From: Myxococcales bacterium
GTDB lineage: Bacteria; Myxococcota_A; Polyangia; Palsa-1104
NCBI GenBank assembly: GCA_003170275.1
Contig: PNAM01000110.1
Location: forward strand, 79,513-143,512
Reading direction: 5' to 3'
Length of the DNA: 64,000 nt
In this document: positions 33,762-42,064 of the stretch, one piece after another
Layout of the letters: each line of letters starts with the position of its first letter
Numbering within the stretch: position 1 is the stretch's first letter
The notes under the pieces: generated by a model
Told to the model about the DNA's origin: nothing
The model's input: only the letters and a program-made list of their open reading frames with translations
The model's database searches: none
Program-made: the position numbers and the translations under genes

Positions 33762-36700
33762 GGCTCGCGCCCGCCGGCCGCCGACTCCTCCACCAGCAGC
33801 TCGTCGATCCGCTGCGAGATCGCCGCCACCGTCGGACGGTCGAACAGCTCACGCGGCGACAGGAGGATGCCGAAGGCCTTGGAGATGCGCGCCATCACGC
33901 GGGTGGCGATCAGCGAGTGGCCGCCGAGCTCGAAGAAGTTGTCGAGCGCCCCCACGCGCTCGCACTCGAGCTGGGCGGCCCAGATCTCGGCGATGCGCGC
34001 CTCGGTCTGGTTGCGCGCCGGCACGTAGCCGGTCTGCTCGTCGGGCGAGGCCGGCGGCGGCAGCGCCCGCTGATCCACCTTGCCGCTGGGCGTGCGCGGC
34101 AGCTCGGCCACGGTGGTGAACGCCGCCGGGATCATGTAGTCGGGCAGCCGCCGCGCCGCGAAGGTGCGCAGCTCGCGCGCGCCGGCCTCCCCTTGCAGCA
34201 CCACGTAGGCGACCAGCCGATCGCCGCGCACCACCACCGTGCACGCGCGGACGCGCGGATGATCGCACAGCACCGCTTCGACCTCGCCCGGCTCGACGCG
34301 GAACCCGCGGATCTTGAGCTGCCCATCGGCGCGGCCGAGGAAGTCGAGGCTGCCGTCGCTGCGCCAGCGCACCAGATCGCCGGTGCGGTACAGACGGCCG
34401 CCCTGCTCGCCGTCGAACGGATGGGGCACGAAGCGCGCGGCGGTGAGGGCCGGTCGCGCGACGTAGCCCCGCGCGAGCGACTCGCCGCCGACCAGCAGCT
34501 CGCCAGCCACGCCCACCGGGGCGAGCCTGCCGGCTGCGTTCACCACGTACAGGCGCGTGTTGTCGATCGGCCGGCCGATCGGCGGCAGGGCCGGCCAGGC
34601 AGCGGGCGCGCCGCCGAGGGTGTGCGCGGTGACCACGTGGGTCTCGCTCGGGCCGTAGTGGTTGTGCAACCGGCACTCGCCCAGGCGCGTGAACAGCCGC
34701 ACCACTGCCGGCGTGATGCGCAGTTGCTCGCCGGTCGCCAGCACCTCGCGCAGCGATCCCAGCACGCCCGGCTCGCCGGCCACCGTCTCGGCGAGCTGGT
34801 GCAGCACTACTACCGGAAGGATCACCTTGTCGACCTGCTGCGTGTCGATCACCTGGGCGAGCAGACGCATGTCGTAGCGCGCGCGCGAGTCGGCGATCAC
34901 CAGCGCGCCGCCCGCGGCCCAGGCGGCGAACATCTCGTGAAAGCTGGCGTCGAACGCCAGCGGCGAGAACTGCAGCGTGCGCTGCGCCGCGGGGAGCGTG
35001 GCCACGTGCCAGACGATCAGGTTCGAGAGCGCGCGGTGCGGAAGCGCGACGCCCTTCGGACGCCCGGTGGAGCCGGAGGTGTAGAGCACGTAGACCAGAT
35101 CGTCGAGCGTCGCGCCGCCGTCGATCGGCCCGTCGGGCGCGCCGTTCGCCTCGGCGAGGCTCTCGCGTCCGAGCACCACCGCCACCCCGGCGTCGCGCTG
35201 CATGAACTCGAGGCGCTCGCGCGGGTACGAGGGATCGAGCGGCACACAGGCGGCGCCGGCCTTGAGCACGCCCAGCACCGCGACCGCCTTGTCGGCCGAC
35301 TCCTCGATCGCGATGCCGACGCGGCCCGCCCGCACGACGCCGCGCGCGCGCAGCCAGTGCGCGAGCTGGTTCGAGCGGCGATCGATCTCGCGGTAGGTGA
35401 AGGTGGCGCAGCCGGAGATCACCGCCGGCGCCTCGGGCGTGCGCGCGACCTGCTCGGCGAACAGCTCGTGCACGCAACGCAGCGCGTGTGGGTGCGCGGT
35501 GTCGTTCCACGCCGCCAACAGTCGCTCCTCGGCGACGGTCGAGAACGACAGCTCGCCCACCGGCCGATCGGGCTCGGCCAGCGCACCGTCGAGCAGGCGC
35601 ACGAATCGCTCCGCGAGACGCGCGGCGGTCTCCGGATCGAATAGCTCCAGGTCGCACTCGAGGTAGCCGTCGAATCCGTTCGGCGTCTGCTCGAGCGCGA
35701 GCGTCAGATCGAACATGGCGGTGCCGTTGTGCGGCTTGCGCACGCGGACGGTGAGGCCGCCCGAGGCGCGCGGCGGCGGCGGCGTGTCGTCGAGGGCCAG
35801 CATCGCGCGCACCAGCGGCTGTTCCTGCGCCGAGCGATCGCGCCCGCCCAGCGCCGCCACCACCCGCTGGAACGGCAGCTCCTGGTGCGCCAGGGCGGCA
35901 CGGGTCACCTCGCGCGCGCGCGCGACCAGGGCGCGAAACGTCGGCGCTCCTGCGAACGACGTGCGCAGCGCCAGCGTGTTGACGAAGCAGCCGATCAGCC
36001 CCTCGAGCCCCGGCCGCGACCGGCCGGCCACCGGCGTCCCGACGGTGACCTCGTCCTCGCCGCTGTGGCCGGCGAGCAGCGATTGGAACGCGGCGAGCAG
36101 CACCACGAACGGCGTGGCGCGCTCCTCTCGCGCGAGGGCGGCGATCGCCCGCGCGAGGCCGGCGTCGAGGCATACCGGGACCCGTACGCCGGGATGGGTC
36201 CGCACCGGCGGCGGCGAGCGATCGGCCGGCAGCCCGGGTGCACGCGCCCCGGCGAGCGCGCGGCGCCAATGGTCGGCGAGCGGCTCGGCAGCGGGGCTCG
36301 CGAGCCAGCGCGCTTCGGCGGCCGCGTGATCGCGGTACTGCCGCGCGAGCGGCGCGAGCGACGGGATGCGCCCGGCGGCGAACGCCTCGTGCAGCGCCAA
36401 CAGCTCGCCCACCAGCACGCCGCTCGACCAGCCGTCGAACACCAGGTGGTGCAGCGTGATCAACAGCGCGCTCTGCTCGCCGGTCAGACGGAACAGGGTG
36501 GCCCGCACCAGCGGCGCGCGCCGCACGTCGAACGGGCGCCGCACGTCGGCGTCGACCAACCGTTCGAGCTTGCCCGCCGCCGCGCCACGCAGATCGACCA
36601 GCGCCACCGGCAGCGGCTCGTCGGGCCCGGCCACCACGCGCGCGGCGCCGCCGTCGTCGCGGTACGCGTCGCGCAGGACTGCGTGGCGACGCACGATCGC

Positions 36701-38584
36701 CTGCAGGCTGCGCGTGATCGCCTCCACGTCGCCGGCGGTCGGCCCCTCGAGCTCGAGGAGCAGCGGCGTGTTGTAGACCGCCAGGCCCGGCTCGAGCGCG
36801 TCGACGAACAGCAGGCGCTCCTCGGCCGACGAGCAGATCCCCGACGCGCCGACCGCCTCCGGCGGCGTAGTCGAGGGTGACGCCACGCCGCCCGCGAGCG
36901 CCGCCGCGAGCCCGCGCACCGTCGGTGCCGCCAGGAACGCCGCCAGCGTCACGGTCACGCCGCGCGCCTCCGCCAGGCGCGCGAGCAGCCGCGCCGCGAG
37001 CAGCGAATGCCCGCCCAGCTCGAAGAAATCCTCGTCGGCGCCGACCCGATCGCAGCCGAGCGCCTCGGCAAACCGCTCCGCCAGCCACGTCTCGCCGCTG
37101 TCCGGCGCGACGTGCGGGCGCCGCCACAGCGCGCGATCGGGCGCCGGCAGCGCCGCGCGATCCACCTTGCCGCTGGTGGTGCGCGGCAGCGCGTCGAGAT
37201 AGGCGAACGACGCCGGGATCGCCGCCGCCGGCAGCACCGTCGCCAGGCTGGCGCGCAGCTCGGCCGGCGCCGGCGCGGGCGCCGACACCACCACGTACGC
37301 GACCAGGCGCTCCCCGTCGGCGACCACCACCGCCTCGCGCACCGGCTCGAGCGCCCCGAGCGCGCGCTCGATCTCGACCGGATCGATGCGCATCCCGCGC
37401 ACCTTGAGCTGCCGGTCGGCGCGCCCCACGAAATCCAGCTCGCCGCCCGGAAGCAGGCGCACGCGATCGCCGGTGCGGAACAGCCGGCCGGGGCCGAACG
37501 GATTGGCCACGAAGCGCGCCGCGGTGAGCGCCGGCTGCCCGTGGTAGCCGCGCGCCACGCCGGCCCCGCCCACGTACAGCTCGCCCACCTCTCCCTCACC
37601 AACCGGAGCGAGCGCGGCGTCGAGCACTCTGGTCTGGACCCCCTCGACCGCGCGGCCGAGGGTCGGGCGCCGCCCCGGCTGGCAGCGCGCCACCGTCGAC
37701 CACACCGTCGCTTCGGTCGGACCGTAGTGGTTGAAGAAGGTACGGCCCGGCGCCCACTCTTCGACGATCGCCTGCGGACAGACCTCGCCCGCGGAGATGA
37801 GGATCTTCAGCTCGGGCAGCTCGGCCGCCGGCATCGCCGCGATCGTCGACGGCGGCAGCACGGCGCAATCGATGCGCGCGTGCCGCAGGAACGCCACCAG
37901 CGCGCCACCGACGCGCGCCTCGGAGGGCGGGATGCACAGCGTGCCGCCGAACGCGAGCGCCAGCACCAACTCCGACAGCGACGCGTCGAAGGTCGGCGGC
38001 GCGAACTGCAGCACCCGGCGCGCGCCGTCCGAGCCGGCGGCCACGTTGGCCGCGCGCAACCCGGCCAGCCCGCGGTGCTCGATGGCCACGCCCTTCGGCC
38101 GTCCCGTCGAGCCCGAGGTATAAAGGATGTAGGCGAGCTGCCCGCCGTCGACCCGCACCGCCGGCGCCGCCGGATCCGCCGCCGCGATCGCCGCCGCGTC
38201 GCCATCCACCAGCAGCACGCGCCGCCCGGGCGGCAGCGCCGCAGCGTGCCGCTCGTCGGTCACCACCAGCGCCGCCTGGCACTCGTCGAGCTGCAGCGCG
38301 AGCCGCGCGCGCGGATCGTTCACGCCGAGCGGAAGGTACACGCCGCCCGCCTTCCAGATCGCCAGCATCGCGACCACCAGCTCGACAGACGGCGCGAGCG
38401 CCACCCCCACGACCGACTCGCGCCCGATCCCCCGTTCGACCAGCAGCCGCGCGAGCTGATTCGAACGCGCTTCGAGCCCGGAATAAGCGAGCGAGCGCCC
38501 CTGTCCCTCGACCGCAATCGCATCGGGCGTACGGGTCGCCTGCACCCCCACCTGGTGCGCTAAAGTTCGAGTATCTATGGACAT
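33758..38584 (-). CDS. NRPS starter protein: A-T-C-A-T
   Basis: A 1608-residue NRPS that begins with an adenylation domain after only about 20 residues, with no leading condensation or acyl-ligase domain, so it is probably the loading module plus first extension. Order: A (about 15-490, core YTSGSTGRPKG), T with Ser527 (ELGGHSLLA), C with HHLVFDG near 713, A (about 1020-1500), T with Ser1557 (ELGGHSLIA). By-eye codes: DASVIAHVW for the first and DAHILTHVV for the second; I cannot match either to a substrate. The second is close to that of module 2 in the giant NRPS. It overlaps the radical SAM gene by four bases and is divergent from the second radical SAM gene (24-base gap). Confidence 0.93.
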   Translation of the reverse strand: MSIDTRTLAHQVGVQATRTPDAIAVEGQGRSLAYSGLEARSNQLARLLVERGIGRESVVGVALAPSVELVVAMLAIWKAGGVYLPLGVNDPRARLALQLDECQAALVVTDERHAAALPPGRRVLLVDGDAAAIAAADPAAPAVRVDGGQLAYILYTSGSTGRPKGVAIEHRGLAGLRAANVAAGSDGARRVLQFAPPTFDASLSELVLALAFGGTLCIPPSEARVGGALVAFLRHARIDCAVLPPSTIAAMPAAELPELKILISAGEVCPQAIVEEWAPGRTFFNHYGPTEATVWSTVARCQPGRRPTLGRAVEGVQTRVLDAALAPVGEGEVGELYVGGAGVARGYHGQPALTAARFVANPFGPGRLFRTGDRVRLLPGGELDFVGRADRQLKVRGMRIDPVEIERALGALEPVREAVVVADGERLVAYVVVSAPAPAPAELRASLATVLPAAAIPASFAYLDALPRTTSGKVDRAALPAPDRALWRRPHVAPDSGETWLAERFAEALGCDRVGADEDFFELGGHSLLAARLLARLAEARGVTVTLAAFLAAPTVRGLAAALAGGVASPSTTPPEAVGASGICSSAEERLLFVDALEPGLAVYNTPLLLELEGPTAGDVEAITRSLQAIVRRHAVLRDAYRDDGGAARVVAGPDEPLPVALVDLRGAAAGKLERLVDADVRRPFDVRRAPLVRATLFRLTGEQSALLITLHHLVFDGWSSGVLVGELLALHEAFAAGRIPSLAPLARQYRDHAAAEARWLASPAAEPLADHWRRALAGARAPGLPADRSPPPVRTHPGVRVPVCLDAGLARAIAALAREERATPFVVLLAAFQSLLAGHSGEDEVTVGTPVAGRSRPGLEGLIGCFVNTLALRTSFAGAPTFRALVARAREVTRAALAHQELPFQRVVAALGGRDRSAQEQPLVRAMLALDDTPPPPRASGGLTVRVRKPHNGTAMFDLTLALEQTPNGFDGYLECDLELFDPETAARLAERFVRLLDGALAEPDRPVGELSFSTVAEERLLAAWNDTAHPHALRCVHELFAEQVARTPEAPAVISGCATFTYREIDRRSNQLAHWLRARGVVRAGRVGIAIEESADKAVAVLGVLKAGAACVPLDPSYPRERLEFMQRDAGVAVVLGRESLAEANGAPDGPIDGGATLDDLVYVLYTSGSTGRPKGVALPHRALSNLIVWHVATLPAAQRTLQFSPLAFDASFHEMFAAWAAGGALVIADSRARYDMRLLAQVIDTQQVDKVILPVVVLHQLAETVAGEPGVLGSLREVLATGEQLRITPAVVRLFTRLGECRLHNHYGPSETHVVTAHTLGGAPAAWPALPPIGRPIDNTRLYVVNAAGRLAPVGVAGELLVGGESLARGYVARPALTAARFVPHPFDGEQGGRLYRTGDLVRWRSDGSLDFLGRADGQLKIRGFRVEPGEVEAVLCDHPRVRACTVVVRGDRLVAYVVLQGEAGARELRTFAARRLPDYMIPAAFTTVAELPRTPSGKVDQRALPPPASPDEQTGYVPARNQTEARIAEIWAAQLECERVGALDNFFELGGHSLIATRVMARISKAFGILLSPRELFDRPTVAAISQRIDELLVEESAAGGREP

Positions 38585-38608
38585 CCGGATCCATGTCAGA
38601 ATAGCACA

Positions 38609-39670
38609 ATGCCCGGTCCCGAACGCCCGGTGAGCCTGCGGCCGCTCCCCTCGGTGGTGCTCTGGGAGGTGACCTACGCGTGTCCGCTGCGCTGCCCGTT
38701 CTGCTACTCCGAATCGGGCCTGCGGCCGTCACGGGCGCTGCCGCTCGAGCAGATGTTGCGGGTCGCCGACCGGCTGCTGACCATCCGGCCGCGGGTGGTC
38801 CACTTGAGTGGTGGCGAGCCGCTGGTGGTCAAGGGCTTGTTCGAGGTGGCCGAGCGGCTGCAGCGCGGCGGCGTGCAGGTGGTGCTCACCACCAGCGGCT
38901 TCGGGCTCGACGCGGAAGCGGCGCGCGGCATCGGCGCCTCGTGCCACTCGGTGCACGTGAGCATCGACGGCCCCGACGCGGTCCTGCACGATCGGCTGCG
39001 CGGCCGCGAGGGATCGTTCGCGGCGGCGCTCGACGGGCTCGGCCTGCTCGATCGGCTGTCGCGGGCGCGACGGGAAGCCGGCCAGCCAAGGGTGCGCTTC
39101 GGCATCGACTGCGTGGTGCTGCGCAGCAACTTCGACGCGCTGCCGCGCCTGGTCACCGACGTGGCCGCCCGCTTTCCCGAGCTGGAGTTCGTCATCTTCA
39201 ACGGCGTGGTGCCGCAGGGGCTCGCCAGCCGCGCCGGCTACGAGGAGGAGCTGCTCGACGAAGCGCAGATGGCGGCGCTCGACTCGGGCGAGCTCGAGCG
39301 GTCGCTCACACTCCTCGGCGGTGGCCGGCTGGCGGTGTTCACGCGCAACAACTTCGATCTGCAGATGCACCCCGAGACGGTGCGCGACGGCACCGCCTGG
39401 ACGCTCGACCGCATGATCGTCGAGCCCGACGGCGCGGTGCGCGCGATGGAGGTCTACGAAGGCACCGTCGGCAACGTGCTCGACGAGTCGCTCGACCTCC
39501 TGTGGGCCCGCTCGTGCGATCGCCGCCGCGATCCCTTCGTGGCCGAGCAGCTGGCCAAGGTCCACTCGGCGGCGGAGTGGTCGGCGGCCACGCGCGTCAT
39601 CGATCGCCGCTTCGCCGTCGACAAAGAGCTGGTGCGGCTGGACAAGCGCCGCCCGTACCGCACGAGCTAG
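38609..39670 (+). CDS. radical SAM enzyme with degenerate SPASM region
   Basis: A 353-residue radical SAM protein with the cluster C25, C29, C32 (CPLRCPFCY) and the SAM-binding HLSGGEPLV. The C-terminal segment VEPDGAVRAMEVYEGTVGNVLDESLDLLW follows the layout of SPASM domains, but the cysteines that normally bind auxiliary Fe-S clusters are missing. It is divergent from the NRPS operon, and its TAG shares the four bases CTAG with the stop of the converging MbtH gene. Likely a tailoring enzyme of the cluster; the reaction cannot be read from sequence. Confidence 0.88.
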   Translation: MPGPERPVSLRPLPSVVLWEVTYACPLRCPFCYSESGLRPSRALPLEQMLRVADRLLTIRPRVVHLSGGEPLVVKGLFEVAERLQRGGVQVVLTTSGFGLDAEAARGIGASCHSVHVSIDGPDAVLHDRLRGREGSFAAALDGLGLLDRLSRARREAGQPRVRFGIDCVVLRSNFDALPRLVTDVAARFPELEFVIFNGVVPQGLASRAGYEEELLDEAQMAALDSGELERSLTLLGGGRLAVFTRNNFDLQMHPETVRDGTAWTLDRMIVEPDGAVRAMEVYEGTVGNVLDESLDLLWARSCDRRRDPFVAEQLAKVHSAAEWSAATRVIDRRFAVDKELVRLDKRRPYRTS

Positions 39671-39885
39671 GGCTTCTCGCCCGCCAATCCCTTGCGCAAG
39701 CTGAGCGGGCGCATGTCGGTCCACACCTTGTCGATGTGCTCGAGGCAGAGCGTCTTCGAGCCGCGCGTACCGTCGGTGCGCCAGCCGGCCGGCGGTGCGC
39801 TGGAGGCGGGCCAGATCGAGTACTGCTCCTCGTCGTTGATCACCACCTGATACGTGGCGGTGTCTTCGTCGTCGTCCGTTGCCAT
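39667..39885 (-). CDS. MbtH-like NRPS accessory protein
   Basis: A 72-residue protein with the MbtH signature: VVINDEEQYSIWPA, then AGWRTDG, LEHIDKVWTDMRPLSLRK. MbtH-like proteins bind NRPS adenylation domains and help them fold or work, so this one should serve one or both NRPS proteins nearby. The gene lies 7 bases after the FkbM gene on the same strand. A TATAAT lies six bases before its ATG, which would fit a leaderless transcript. Its stop overlaps that of the converging radical SAM gene. Confidence 0.95.
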   Translation of the reverse strand: MATDDDEDTATYQVVINDEEQYSIWPASSAPPAGWRTDGTRGSKTLCLEHIDKVWTDMRPLSLRKGLAGEKP

Positions 39886-39892
39886 TGCCCGA

Positions 39893-41155
39893 TTATAGCG
39901 GACCCTTGCGGAACAGGTGGCGGCCGAGGTGATGGTCGCCGACGTCGACCGCCTGCCGGGTGGATCGGTCGAGCACGAAGCCGGCGCGGTCGAGGAGCGG
40001 CCGGACGCGCTCGACGGTCGCCGGACGGCCTTCGACGATCAGGTGGCGCAGGGTCGGACCGGCCAGCGTCGCGGCGGCGCCGTGGACCACGCGCGACTCG
40101 ATCCCGTCGACGTCGATCTTGAGGTGCGTCGGCGGCCGCACGAAGCTCGCCCCCGCGACGAACGAATCGAGGTCGTAGACCGCGCAGCCGGTGGCGATCT
40201 CCGACGGGCGGTCGCAGTCCATGTCGGGCGAGACCCAGTGCTCCGAGCCGCCGGCGACGAAGCGCGAGGAGTGGAACTTGCCCAGCCCGGCGCGATCGGA
40301 GAGCGCAATCGGGAACGCCGTGCAGCGATCCTGGAACCGGTTGGCGAGCAGGTTGACGCACAGCCGGTGGAAGTTGACCGCGTCCGGCTCGAACGAGACC
40401 ACCGTCACCGCCGGTCGCAGCGCCAACGCGAACAGCGTGTACAGCCCGATGTTGGCGCCCACGTCGTACAGGCAGTCCCCGTCGCGCAGCGTCTCTTCGA
40501 GCCACGCTAGCGTCTCCGGCTCCTTGGTCCCGATCGTGGCCGCGCGCCACAGCTCGACGCCGCTCGAGATCATCAGCGTGAACGAAACGGCGCCATGGCG
40601 GATCACCACCGGCGACTCCACCGACAGCTTCTCTTCGCCATTCACGCGGTCCACCAGCGCAGCGTCGATGGTCTCGAAGGTGAGCGGGATGGACGCGGGC
40701 GCCGCGCGCAGCCGTTCGTTGAGCTGGTCGACGCCGTGGCCGGTCATCGACGTCAGCTCGCCCTCGGTCAACGCGCCGCTCGCGAGCGCCGCGACCAGCG
40801 CCTCGGCGTGCCACGTGCTCAGCGCGCCGAACGCCAGCCGCTCCTCGAGCGACAGCGCGCGGCCCTCACGCGCCGCCCGCGCCACCGACGCCGCGCGCGA
40901 GATCGCCGCGCGGGCCTCCCCGATCAGGAAGTCCAGCCCCTTGTCGGAGCCGAGCAGCCAGCTCAACGTCGCCACCCGCCGCTCACCGGCGAAGCGGCCC
41001 TCCTCCGCGATCAGCCGCGCCACCAACCGGCGCTCGTCCGCCGGCAGCCCGGCCAGCCGCGTCAGCCCCCAGTGTCGAAAGTCAGCCTGCAGCAGCTCGC
41101 GCGGCTCGTCGAGCGCAGCCAGGATCGCGTGCAGCGTGTCGTCGGGCAGGGCCAT
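39893..41155 (-). CDS. FkbM-family methyltransferase with long N-terminal extension
   Basis: A 420-residue protein. The C-terminal half is an FkbM-type SAM methyltransferase: DCLYDVGANIGLYTLFAL (motif I), VVSFEPDAVNFHRL, and THLKIDVDGIESRVVHGA. Members usually methylate hydroxyls of natural products or sugars. The first about 190 residues are helical, Ala/Leu/Arg-rich and unassigned; they may bind a carrier protein or mediate dimers (inference). I start it at ATG 41155; ATG 41188 is also in frame but overlaps the divergent cupin gene start. It is followed by MbtH and likely belongs to the NRPS pathway. Confidence 0.85.
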   Translation of the reverse strand: MALPDDTLHAILAALDEPRELLQADFRHWGLTRLAGLPADERRLVARLIAEEGRFAGERRVATLSWLLGSDKGLDFLIGEARAAISRAASVARAAREGRALSLEERLAFGALSTWHAEALVAALASGALTEGELTSMTGHGVDQLNERLRAAPASIPLTFETIDAALVDRVNGEEKLSVESPVVIRHGAVSFTLMISSGVELWRAATIGTKEPETLAWLEETLRDGDCLYDVGANIGLYTLFALALRPAVTVVSFEPDAVNFHRLCVNLLANRFQDRCTAFPIALSDRAGLGKFHSSRFVAGGSEHWVSPDMDCDRPSEIATGCAVYDLDSFVAGASFVRPPTHLKIDVDGIESRVVHGAAATLAGPTLRHLIVEGRPATVERVRPLLDRAGFVLDRSTRQAVDVGDHHLGRHLFRKGPL

Positions 41156-41186
41156 CGAGCCCGTACTATAATCGCAATCATCAGCC

Positions 41187-42053
41187 ATGCACCTGCGGAC
41201 CGTCCACGCACCCACGCCGCGCGAATTCGCCGAGATCTCCGCCGGCCGCCAGCCGGTGGTCCTCACCGGGCTCACCGACTCCTGGCCGGCGATGACCCAC
41301 TGGCGCGATCTCGACTACCTGCGCGCGTGCGTCGGCGAGGAAGTGGTGCCCGTCGAGGTGTACCCCGACGGCGACACCGGCCGGCACGCAAGCTACATCT
41401 CGCGCAACATGCGCGTAAACGAGTTCTTCGACGGGATGGCCCCCCACCCCGGCCGACCGGCGCTGTTCCTCATCGTTCCCCTCGCCGGGCACCTGCCCCG
41501 TCTGCTCGACGACATCGTGGCACCTTCGATCTTGCCCAAGGTCACGCGCACCATCTGGCTCTACGGCGACCGCACGTTCTCCAACCTGCACTTTCATCCG
41601 TTCCAGCACTCGCTCGCTTGCCAGGTGGTGGGGCGAAAGCGGTTTGGGCTCTATCCGCCCGAAGAGACGCCCCACCTGTACCCGCGACACTGGCTCTCGA
41701 AATGGTACGAGTTCACGCGCATCGAACGCTTCAATCCGGTCGATCTCGATCGCTACCCGCGCGTGCGGCGGGCGCGCGGCGTGGAGGTGACGCTCGAGCC
41801 GGGGATGTCGCTGTTCATTCCCCGCCACTGGTGGCACTGGGTCTCCACCGACGAGGTCGCCTCGCACGTCCTGTACTACTTCGACGCCACCGATCCGCTC
41901 CGCTGGGTGTGGACCAGCCCCGGGCGGCGCAGCCTGTTCTGGAAAGGGCGTCAACTGGTCGCGCGCGAAGCCACCCGGTGGCGGCGAAAAATCGAGCGAA
42001 GCCTCGGGTTCCGGCCTCCCGCGCCGCCCGCCGGTGACCAACCGAGCCGCTGA
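41187..42053 (+). CDS. JmjC/cupin_8-like oxygenase with HxH metal motif
   Basis: A 288-residue protein of the cupin_8 (JmjC-like, FIH-like) family: QPVVLTGLTDSWPA at the N terminus, SNLHFHPFQHSLACQVVGRKRFGLYPP in the core and GMSLFIPRHWWHWV near residue 217. The usual Fe(II) triad is HxD...H. Here the first motif reads H135-F-H137, so the acidic ligand is replaced by His; the second metal His is H217. It may still hold iron in a different way or be inactive. Such enzymes hydroxylate amino acid side chains. It is divergent from FkbM (31-base gap with a TATAAT). Confidence 0.82.
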   Translation: MHLRTVHAPTPREFAEISAGRQPVVLTGLTDSWPAMTHWRDLDYLRACVGEEVVPVEVYPDGDTGRHASYISRNMRVNEFFDGMAPHPGRPALFLIVPLAGHLPRLLDDIVAPSILPKVTRTIWLYGDRTFSNLHFHPFQHSLACQVVGRKRFGLYPPEETPHLYPRHWLSKWYEFTRIERFNPVDLDRYPRVRRARGVEVTLEPGMSLFIPRHWWHWVSTDEVASHVLYYFDATDPLRWVWTSPGRRSLFWKGRQLVAREATRWRRKIERSLGFRPPAPPAGDQPSR

Positions 42054-42064
42054 GGTCTGGGCGC

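Noticed and set aside
18369..38584. Very long open frames opposite or out of phase with the NRPS genes (several over 1000 codons)
   Set aside because: They follow from high GC at third positions. They are rich in Arg, His, Ala and Gln, show no family motifs, and lie exactly over well-supported NRPS domains.
18369..38584. Epimerisation, N-methylation or thioesterase domains in the NRPS proteins
   Set aside because: No domain with the E-type or TE signatures was found between or after modules; all HHxxxD motifs belong to C domains in regular positions.
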